Source: JBEVMS01 sp040508515 (lineage in GTDB: Bacteria > Pseudomonadota > Gammaproteobacteria > Xanthomonadales > Rhodanobacteraceae). From it: a stretch of DNA of 12,344 nt. Location: NCBI GenBank assembly GCA_040508515.1, contig JBEVMS010000018.1, positions 1-12,344 on the forward strand. Reading direction: 5' to 3'. The notes under the pieces were generated by a model. It made no database searches, had not been told where the DNA came from, and worked only from the letters and a program-made list of their open reading frames with translations. Position numbers and translations under genes: made by a program. Below are positions 6,916 through 12,344 of this stretch, one piece after another (the first letter of the stretch is position 1; each line of letters starts with the position of its first letter).

Positions 6916-6953
6916 GACCACGGCGAGGCGGTCGAGCTGTCTTCGCCGTGGTC
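6916..6953. terminator. Hairpin between convergent YdcZ and WXXGXW genes
   Basis: GACCACGGCGA (6916-6926) and TCGCCGTGGTC (6943-6953) pair perfectly over 11 bases with a 16-base loop. It lies in the 170-base gap between two convergent genes and could serve both, but neither side has a T run. Confidence 0.4.
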
Positions 6954-6981
6954 GGTCAAGCCTAGGCTGGCGTCGCTGGAC

Positions 6982-7311
6982 TCAGCGACCCCAGTAGCCG
7001 TCGCGCCAATGCCAGTTGGGGCCACGCTGCACCCACACGCCCGGCACCCAGTGGTAGCCCGGCCGGCCACGCATCCAGTAGCCGCCGACCCATACATGGC
7101 GATGCGCGTAGGCATCCCAGCGCCAATAGCCCGGTGCCCAGACGTAGCCTGGACGGCCTGGCGGCATCCGCTCGTAGTGCGGAGGCGGCGGCGCCATGCC
7201 GGCATCGACCACCACCACGGTGCGCGCCGCCGCCGGCACGGCATACACCGCACCGCCCAGGGCGACTCCCAGCATGCCGGCGAGTGCAAAGGTTCGGGTA
7301 AGGCGATTCAT
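6982..7311 (-). CDS. Small secreted WXXGXW-repeat protein
   Basis: A 109-residue protein with a Sec signal peptide (basic MNRLTR, hydrophobic 8-24, alanine-rich cleavage region near 26-29), so it should be periplasmic or surface-exposed. The mature part holds four WXXGXW units: 58-63 (WAPGYW), 74-79 (WVGGYW), 88-93 (WVPGVW) and 102-107 (WRDGYW), spaced 14-16 residues apart, joined by Gly/Pro/His/Arg-rich linkers. A proline cluster sits at 41-44. This repeat is known from small proteobacterial exported proteins (YXWXXGYW/BcpO-related family) whose role is not established. ATG 7311 is preferred because AAGGGA lies just upstream and it gives the signal peptide at the N terminus; the frame opens earlier. 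It is monocistronic and divergent from the hydrolase gene. It ends on the last repeat plus two residues, which fits a compact repeat fold. Confidence 0.8.
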   Translation of the reverse strand: MNRLTRTFALAGMLGVALGGAVYAVPAAARTVVVVDAGMAPPPPHYERMPPGRPGYVWAPGYWRWDAYAHRHVWVGGYWMRGRPGYHWVPGVWVQRGPNWHWRDGYWGR

Positions 7312-7634
7312 TTGGTATCCCTTTTTATAGAAGCCGGCGATCTCCGGCAGAAAGGGAAAACGCGGCATGTCGCCGTCTGTTGACGTTGTTGCCGGGTGAT
7401 ATTCAGCCTCCGTAAGGAAAAGTGCCAGCGCGCTCATTCACGACGTTGAGTGATGTTGTGTCGATGGCGCTTTGGCGTGAGCGGGATGGTGGCCCGTTGG
7501 ATGGCGAGCGCCGGCTGCGAGCGTTGCGCAGCCTCGTCATGGCACTTTGGCTGGAGGCATGAATCGCCACGGCGAACTGCGCGCTCGGGCCCAAGGTCGC
7601 GCTCACGTTATAGTTTGCGATTGGTTTCCCATCG
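7312..7634. other. Divergent promoter region, WXXGXW gene and hydrolase
   Basis: A 323-base gap between divergently transcribed genes with no convincing coding sequence; open frames on both strands lack ribosome binding sites and recognisable domains. TATAGT at 7609-7614 (plus strand, five of six -10 bases) would start RNA near 7621, about 14 bases before the hydrolase ATG. No matching -35 box was found. No clear promoter was found for the minus-strand gene. Confidence 0.4.
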
Positions 7635-8555
7635 ATGCCTGTGATGCCCACCACCATCCAACCTAGCCTGCCGCCGCGCCAGCGCAGTGGGGCGACGGCC
7701 AGCCTCAAGCTGGCCGCGCTGCGGACCGCTTTCGCTGTAGGCGGTCGAGTGGCGCCGACGCGCACGGTGGCGGCGGCGGCGCGTCTGTTGTGCACGCCTT
7801 TCGCCAGCAGCCGCAGTCGCGCGCAAGCGGTAAGCGCCGCCAGCGGGGTGGGCCACGCATGGCTGGTGTTGGAGGGCGAGCGTCTGGCGATCTACGAGTG
7901 GGGCGATCCGCAAACCCAACCGTATGTGTTGCTGGCGCATGGCTGGTCCAGTTTCGGGCTGCGCTTTCTGCCGTGGATCGAGGGTTTGCGCGCGCAAGGC
8001 TATGCGGTGCTGGCATTCGATCAGCGCGGCCACGGCTACAGTGAAGGGACGTTGTGCTCGCTGCCGGATTTTGCGCGGATCATCGGCGCGATTGGCCGTC
8101 ACTACGGCGAAGCGGCCTGGGCGATCGCCCATTCGCTGGGCGGCGCCGCACTGGTGCTGGCGCAGGACGAGCACTGGCGCGCGCGCGGCATGATCCTGCT
8201 GGCGCCGGCGATCGATCCGCTGGCCGCCACCGCGCGCTTCGGTCGCTTCATCCGGTTGCGCGAGGCGTTGCAACCGCGGCTGCATGCGCAATTACAGCGA
8301 CATACCGGCATCAGCATCCATGCGCTGGATGTGCGCGCCAAGGTCGATGAGCTGCACGTGCCTGCGCTGATCGTGCACGACCGCGACGATCATGACGTGC
8401 CGCAGGCTGAGGGCGAGGAATTGGCGCGGCGCTGGCGCGGTGCCCGCTGGTTGCCCACACAAGGCTTGGGCCATCGCGACGTGCTGAGCGATCCAGCGGT
8501 GATCGCGCAGGGGCTGGCTTTTATGCGTGAGGGCTCGCCGACTACGCGTGGTTGA
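7635..8555 (+). CDS. Alpha/beta-fold hydrolase
   Basis: A 306-residue serine hydrolase of the alpha/beta fold. The oxyanion region is HGWSS (102-106), the nucleophile elbow AHSLGG places S167, the acid is probably D252 in HDRDDHDVP (248-256), and the base is H280 in GLGHRDVL. DQRGHGYSEG (129-138) is the conserved loop before the nucleophile. A lid-like helical insert follows around 192-240. The first 70 residues are basic and alanine-rich, extending beyond the core fold; they are not a clear signal peptide. The start is uncertain: ATG 7635 and ATG 7644 are both possible and neither has a good ribosome binding site. Substrate is unknown; esterase, lipase-like or haloalkane-type chemistry cannot be distinguished here. 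The gene stands alone, convergent with the methyltransferase gene and 105 bases from it. Confidence 0.85.
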   Translation: MPVMPTTIQPSLPPRQRSGATASLKLAALRTAFAVGGRVAPTRTVAAAARLLCTPFASSRSRAQAVSAASGVGHAWLVLEGERLAIYEWGDPQTQPYVLLAHGWSSFGLRFLPWIEGLRAQGYAVLAFDQRGHGYSEGTLCSLPDFARIIGAIGRHYGEAAWAIAHSLGGAALVLAQDEHWRARGMILLAPAIDPLAATARFGRFIRLREALQPRLHAQLQRHTGISIHALDVRAKVDELHVPALIVHDRDDHDVPQAEGEELARRWRGARWLPTQGLGHRDVLSDPAVIAQGLAFMREGSPTTRG

Positions 8556-8660
8556 TGAGGCGCTAGCATCGCGAGCCGGATCAGCTTCAGAAAGCAACGC
8601 GCCATCGTTGGATCGCGTCATCGCCAGTCGCGGGTAGAAATCCGCCACGCGCCGTGTCAA

Positions 8661-9410
8661 TCATCCTCGATGTTCAGACACTGATTTGCATCCGATCAGC
8701 GTGCCCGGCGCCATGCGGCCCAGGCTCAGGAGCCGCCAGCCCCAATGGCCCAGGTCACGCCGCAGCGCGACTTGCATGCCGGCGGCGTCTAGTTGCTCGG
8801 CATGGCGGCGCAGGTGGCGGATGTCATCGATCAAGAGTAGGCCGCCGGGTTTGAGCACGCGTACGATCTCGGCGATGGCCTGCGCGCGAGCCTCGGCGTG
8901 CGCCAGGTTGTGGATTGCCATAGAAGACACCACGGTGTCGATCGACGCGTCGGCCAGCGGCAGCCAACGCATGTCGGCGGTGAGGGTGGCGATCCGGGAG
9001 CCAACGCATTCGCGCGCGGCGTTGACGCTCAGCGCCTGCGCGTGGTTTCCACTGAGGTCGCTGCTTTGCCAGATGTCCAGGCCGCTCACGTGACCGGTGG
9101 GCACTCGACGGGCCGCGGCGACGGCCATCAGACCCCGGCCGCAGCCGATATCCAGCACGCGCTCGTTGCCTCTCCAAGGCAGTCGATCGAGCAGTTGCTC
9201 GCGTCGGCGCAGCTTGCCGTAACGGCTGCTCCACACCATAGCGCCGGCACCGAAGCTGAAACTCAGCGCGGGCCATGCCAGTCCATCGACGCGTAGCGGC
9301 AGTGACGGGATGAAGCTGGCGGCGAATCCCAGCCAACACACCACCGCGGCCGCGCTAAGATTGCGCACCACCGGCGGGGCATCCAAGCCGTAGGGAAACA
9401 GAGTTTTCAT
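8661..9410 (-). CDS. Class I SAM-dependent methyltransferase with N-terminal membrane segments
   Basis: A 249-residue protein. Residues 15-36 and 43-61 are hydrophobic and separated by a short loop, predicting a membrane hairpin with both ends in the cytoplasm. After a basic stretch (YGKLRRRE, 64-71), the Rossmann methyltransferase domain follows: motif I VLDIGCGRGL (85-94), the acidic residue D112 after the second strand (GLDIW), DMRWLPL (146-152) as the adenine-side loop, SSMAIHNL (162-169) and LKPGGLLLIDD (186-196). It transfers a methyl group from S-adenosylmethionine; the membrane anchor suggests a lipid, quinone-like or other hydrophobic substrate, but none can be named. ATG 9410 is chosen for AGGA five bases upstream; the frame also contains a GTG at 9425. 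A dyad sits about 50 bases upstream. Confidence 0.85.
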   Translation of the reverse strand: MKTLFPYGLDAPPVVRNLSAAAVVCWLGFAASFIPSLPLRVDGLAWPALSFSFGAGAMVWSSRYGKLRRREQLLDRLPWRGNERVLDIGCGRGLMAVAAARRVPTGHVSGLDIWQSSDLSGNHAQALSVNAARECVGSRIATLTADMRWLPLADASIDTVVSSMAIHNLAHAEARAQAIAEIVRVLKPGGLLLIDDIRHLRRHAEQLDAAGMQVALRRDLGHWGWRLLSLGRMAPGTLIGCKSVSEHRG

Positions 9411-9459
9411 GGCGATCCTGGGCACAGAGCCTGGCAGCGTCGCATCTGCTGCAGCGCTT

Positions 9460-9481
9460 ACAAGTGTGGTTTGTCACTTGT
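9460..9481. repeat. Inverted repeat upstream of the methyltransferase gene
   Basis: ACAAGTG (9460-9466) and CACTTGT (9475-9481) form a perfect 7-bp dyad with an 8-base spacer. It lies 50-71 bases before the methyltransferase ATG and about 100 bases after the phosphatase stop. Length and symmetry suit a repressor operator (TetR-like size), but a weak RNA hairpin is equally possible. No good promoter boxes were found around it. Confidence 0.35.
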
Positions 9482-9583
9482 CGCCGATGTAATCGTCGAT
9501 CCCAGCATGAGGCAACGTGGCGGCTCAGCGGCTCGGGCGGCGGGCCGATCGTGCGGTGTCGTCGCATCGATGTGCGAATGGCC

Positions 9584-10222
9584 TCAGGCCGGGATCAACG
9601 TCTCCGCCGCGTCGAGATGGCTGGTGATACCCCAGCGCAGCAAGGCGATCTCGCCGGCGCTGACATCCAGTTCGCAGTAGCTGGCATTGGCGTGGCGAAA
9701 GCGCGCGCTGCCGTGAGAGTCGGCGCCACTGAGCCACCAGACCAGTCCCTGCAACACGCGACCGTGGCTGATTATGCCGAGCGGCGCCTTGTCATCGAGA
9801 TCGCGGCTGGCCACGACCGCCTGGATGCCTACCCGTGCGCGTTCGATGGTCTGCCACAGCGACTCGCCGGAGGGGGCGGTGGCATGCGCGTCGATGCCGT
9901 CCAGAACGTGTGGCATGACGGGGAAACACGCACGCGCTTCGGCCAGCAGCATGCCCTCGGCATCGCCGAAACTCTGCTCGACCAGACGCGGGTCGGTGTT
10001 CAACGTCGCGTGCGTCAACTGCTCGCCGACCAGGTGAGCGGTGTGCAGCGTGCGTGCGAGCGTTGAGGCGACCAGCCGACGCACCCCGCGTGCCTGCCAG
10101 GCCTTGCCGAGCAGACGCGCCTGCGCGATGCCGGCGGCGGTGAGCGGACTATCCCGTTGACCTTGCAGACGCCCCTGGTGGTTCCATAGGGTTTGCCCAT
10201 GTCTTGCCAGCAAAATAAGCAT
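9584..10222 (-). CDS. Histidine phosphatase superfamily protein
   Basis: A 212-residue member of the branch 1 histidine phosphatases (phosphoglycerate-mutase-like). The phospho-acceptor is H8 in ARHGQT (6-11), with R7 beside it; R57 (STLARTLHTA), E82 (VEQSFGDAEG) and H153 (ISHGRVLQG) complete the phosphate pocket, so the enzyme should be active. Length fits the GpmB/CobC-like small phosphatases rather than the true 250-residue mutases, and cobalamin genes are absent nearby, so alpha-ribazole phosphatase is not specially favoured. Substrate is unknown. ATG 10222 is chosen because it places RHG at the usual distance from the start, though it lacks a clear ribosome binding site; an in-frame TTG at 10255 would add 11 residues. 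It lies 274 bases after the ketoacyl synthase and 173 before the methyltransferase, all on the same strand but probably transcribed separately. Confidence 0.87.
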   Translation of the reverse strand: MLILLARHGQTLWNHQGRLQGQRDSPLTAAGIAQARLLGKAWQARGVRRLVASTLARTLHTAHLVGEQLTHATLNTDPRLVEQSFGDAEGMLLAEARACFPVMPHVLDGIDAHATAPSGESLWQTIERARVGIQAVVASRDLDDKAPLGIISHGRVLQGLVWWLSGADSHGSARFRHANASYCELDVSAGEIALLRWGITSHLDAAETLIPA

Positions 10223-10462
10223 CGATCGGATCAGTTGAAAGCGAAAGAACGTCAAGCATAGCGCCCTTGGCTGCGGCGACGGCGGGCGTACGATCCTTCA
10301 GCGACGCGCTGGCTCGCTTCAATTGCGCGACGCGGATGCGCCGATGAGCGTCGGCAAGCGAGCATGTCCAGAGTGCACTTAGGGGCTGGCGCGACAGCAT
10401 GCGAGACACGCGACGTGCAGAGCATGCAGAACGGAGATGGGTCGTGGTTGAACCGCTGGATG

Positions 10463-10491
10463 GCCCCGGCCACCGAAATAGCAGCCGGGGC
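10463..10491 (-). terminator. GC hairpin just after the ketoacyl synthase gene
   Basis: GCCCCGGC and GCCGGGGC (plus-strand 10463-10470 and 10484-10491 are exact reverse complements) enclose a 13-base loop. It begins five bases after the stop codon at 10497-10499 on the minus strand and has no T run. Same placement as the hairpin after the molybdopterin subunit gene. Confidence 0.4.
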
Positions 10492-10496
10492 GTGGC

Positions 10497-12344
10497 TCAA
10501 TCGGCGCCGATCCAGCGATGGCGCTCGGCCATCGCCAACGCCAACTTGGGCCCGCGTCGGTAGGCTCGTTCGCGGCGCTCGCGTTCGGCACGGATCTGTG
10601 GCCAGTTCGCCAGATAGTCGGCCAGCACCTGCGGGTCGCACGCGTAGCGGGCGAACGCTTCAGCGTGCGCCGAGCGCAAGGCGATTGCGCCGTTGTAGCC
10701 ACCGAAGCCCTGCGTGGCACAGAGCGCGCCACTGTCAGGATTGCCTGGCAGCGGTGCGGCTTGCAGAGTGAAGGCGTGGGTGGATTCAGCCAGTTCCGGA
10801 TCAAGCTGGCGCAGCGTCGGCACGCCCGGCGCAGTACGTCCAAGCACATATTGCAACGCTTGCGAGATCGCCTTGAGGCCGGTTTCGCCCATGCTGTGGC
10901 CGTCGCCCAGCGCTTTGGGCGTGCCCACGGCCATCGGCGGCAGCGGGTCGGTGACGCCCTGGCGCAGCGCGGCGGCCGCACGCCCGGCGGCGGCCGTGCC
11001 CAGGTCGGTCTTGGAATTGGTGCGGGTGCCGGTGGCGTGCGCGACCAGGTATTCGAAATCGGCTACGCCGTAGCCGTGCGCCTGATGCGCCATGTCCAGC
11101 GCGTGGATCATCGCGTTCTCGCCGCCGAAGCCGACGCCGGCGAAATGTGCCTTGCCGCCGGCTTCGCCGCTTTGTCCCCAGCCGACCACGATCGAGGTGA
11201 TGTCCAACTGGTTGCGCAAGGCGAAGTCCAGCGTCGTCACCAGCAGGCCCGAGCCGGCTTCGCCGACCACCGTGCCGTTGGCGTCGATATCGAACGGCGC
11301 CAGACTCTCGCCGGCGCTGCGCTGCTGCTCCGGCGGGCGCTCGGCGTTCATCGCGGCGAGCTTTTCGCTGGTCATCAGCGCGCCGCCGCCGAACGCGTCG
11401 AGGATGCCGTAGCGCGGCCGCAGCGCGGCGTCGGCGGCGGTCCAGAGCACCATCTTCGGGCGCTGGAAACCGGGGTAGTCGAACAACAGCTGCGGGGCCG
11501 CGTCGCAGAAGGCGATCAGGCTGGAGGCGCAGGCGCCCACCGCGGTCAGCGGCGTCTGTGGCACGCGCAGGTAGCCGGGGTCGTCCGAGTGCAGCGAGTC
11601 GCGCAAGGCGGGATTCTTCAGCGTGCGGCTCAGGCTGTAGGAGGGCGCCAGCATGGTGGAGAGCAGCGCCGGTCCGTGCGATCCCAGCGAGGCGGCCAGG
11701 CGCACGGCGAATTTATCGCGCGGCTGACCTTCGGGCGGGGGTGGGGCATCCGGGCGCAGCCACTGTCCCAGCGGGTCCAGTCCGGGGAAGGCGGTGGCGG
11801 CTACCACGCGGAATTCGAACGGTCGCGGCAACAGCTCGGACAGCGGCTTGGGCAGGCCGGCCAGCGCGCCCAGGCCGGCATAGGCGAACAACTGCGCCTG
11901 CAGCGAGGGCGCCAGCAGCGGCTCGTCCTGGAACAAGCCGTACATATCTTTCAGCGCCGAGCCGCGCACGTCGTCGTAACGCAGTCCGCCGAGTCGACGC
12001 AGACCGCCTTCGGCCAGATCGTGCGGTAACGCGGCGGCGATGTCGGTCACCGTCTGGTTAGGCGCCAGCAGCGACGGATCGATGCGCCGGATGCCCATGC
12101 CCGCACGCAGGTGTGCGCCGTGGCGATCCTCGATTTGCGCCAGCGTGGCGGTTTCGCCCGCGTGCTCGCCTTGCGTCCAGCGCATCAGCGGCAGCGGCTG
12201 GTCGATCGTCGCGGCGTCGAATTCGATCAAGCCGGCGTCGAACGCGGCCAGCGCGATGAAGTCATCGTCGCCGCACACCTTGGCTTGATAAGTCTCGGTG
12301 GAACCCACCGCAGAGATCGTGCACGGCGTGCCGATGGTTACCAG
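10497..12344 (-). CDS. Beta-ketoacyl-ACP synthase, long FabY-like type (5' end outside window)
   Basis: At least 615 residues; the frame is open to the right edge, and the first visible codons (LVTIGTPCTISAVG) resemble the opening strand of ketoacyl synthases, so only a few residues are probably missing. A GTG at 12308 is an unlikely start. Numbering from that GTG, the triad is C260 (VGACASSL), H424 (VAHATGTRTNSKTD) and H471 (GDGHSMGETG), with GEAGSGLLV (349-357) and GFGGYNG (534-540). It condenses an acyl primer with malonyl-ACP in the cytoplasm. Ordinary FabB/FabF are about 400-415 residues; here about 200 extra lie between the opening strand and the catalytic cysteine and in a charged, arginine-rich C-terminal helix (about 545-590). 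That build recalls FabY of Pseudomonas aeruginosa, which starts fatty-acid synthesis from acetyl-CoA. Assignment to FabY rather than a secondary-metabolite synthase is moderately uncertain. Confidence 0.8.
   Translation of the reverse strand: MVTIGTPCTISAVGSTETYQAKVCGDDDFIALAAFDAGLIEFDAATIDQPLPLMRWTQGEHAGETATLAQIEDRHGAHLRAGMGIRRIDPSLLAPNQTVTDIAAALPHDLAEGGLRRLGGLRYDDVRGSALKDMYGLFQDEPLLAPSLQAQLFAYAGLGALAGLPKPLSELLPRPFEFRVVAATAFPGLDPLGQWLRPDAPPPPEGQPRDKFAVRLAASLGSHGPALLSTMLAPSYSLSRTLKNPALRDSLHSDDPGYLRVPQTPLTAVGACASSLIAFCDAAPQLLFDYPGFQRPKMVLWTAADAALRPRYGILDAFGGGALMTSEKLAAMNAERPPEQQRSAGESLAPFDIDANGTVVGEAGSGLLVTTLDFALRNQLDITSIVVGWGQSGEAGGKAHFAGVGFGGENAMIHALDMAHQAHGYGVADFEYLVAHATGTRTNSKTDLGTAAAGRAAAALRQGVTDPLPPMAVGTPKALGDGHSMGETGLKAISQALQYVLGRTAPGVPTLRQLDPELAESTHAFTLQAAPLPGNPDSGALCATQGFGGYNGAIALRSAHAEAFARYACDPQVLADYLANWPQIRAERERRERAYRRGPKLALAMAERHRWIGAD

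Noticed and set aside
7403..7795. Minus-strand frame between the WXXGXW and hydrolase genes
   Set aside because: It overlaps the hydrolase 5' end, has no ribosome binding site and translates to low-complexity Arg/Ser/Ala sequence.
10250..10255. TTGACG -35-like box before the histidine phosphatase
   Set aside because: No -10-like sequence lies 16-18 bases downstream, so it does not make a promoter.
10518..12029. Open frame of about 500 codons on the plus strand opposite the ketoacyl synthase
   Set aside because: Repetitive Gln/Arg/Gly/Ala-rich translation antisense to a gene with intact active-site motifs; a codon-bias shadow.
3447..12344. Leucine dehydrogenase plus ketoacyl synthase as a branched-chain fatty-acid cluster
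   Set aside because: They are about 6 kb apart with unrelated genes and both strands in use between them, and no branched-chain oxo-acid dehydrogenase genes are present.

Overview
The window is GC-rich chromosomal DNA packed with single genes and short operons. Gene content (a leucine dehydrogenase-type enzyme, an IorAB-type molybdenum hydroxylase, a long FabY-like ketoacyl synthase) and base composition suggest a gammaproteobacterium near the Xanthomonadales, perhaps Rhodanobacteraceae (Dyella/Rhodanobacter type). That placement is an inference from family resemblance, not a database result. I see no tRNA, rRNA, CRISPR array, insertion sequence, phage gene or broken gene.

Layout. 1-489 has no convincing gene; it holds two hairpins. 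490-3266 (minus strand) is a two-gene operon for a periplasmic molybdenum hydroxylase: a [2Fe-2S] small subunit, then a Tat-exported molybdopterin subunit overlapping it by four bases. 3447-4550 (minus) is leucine dehydrogenase, with a strong hairpin downstream and a real-looking intrinsic terminator in its upstream region. 4852-5790 (minus) is a LysR-type regulator divergent from two consecutive half-size YdcZ-family membrane proteins (5887-6811, plus). 6982-7311 (minus) is a small secreted WXXGXW-repeat protein. 7635-8555 (plus) is an alpha/beta hydrolase. 8661-9410 (minus) is a SAM methyltransferase with an N-terminal membrane hairpin, and 9584-10222 (minus) is a histidine phosphatase. 10497-12344 (minus) is a long ketoacyl-ACP synthase of FabY-like build whose start lies beyond the right edge.

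The genes do not form one pathway. Clear functional units are the hydroxylase operon and the LysR/YdcZ divergon. Leucine dehydrogenase feeds branched-chain 2-oxo acids, which can prime branched fatty acids, and a ketoacyl synthase lies further along, but they are about 6 kb apart and a link is only speculation.

No clearly new multi-gene system is visible. The most interesting points are regulatory: a promoter-like sequence followed at once by a terminator hairpin ahead of leucine dehydrogenase, a T-N11-A palindrome at the hydroxylase promoter, and unusual motif spacing in the FabY-like synthase.
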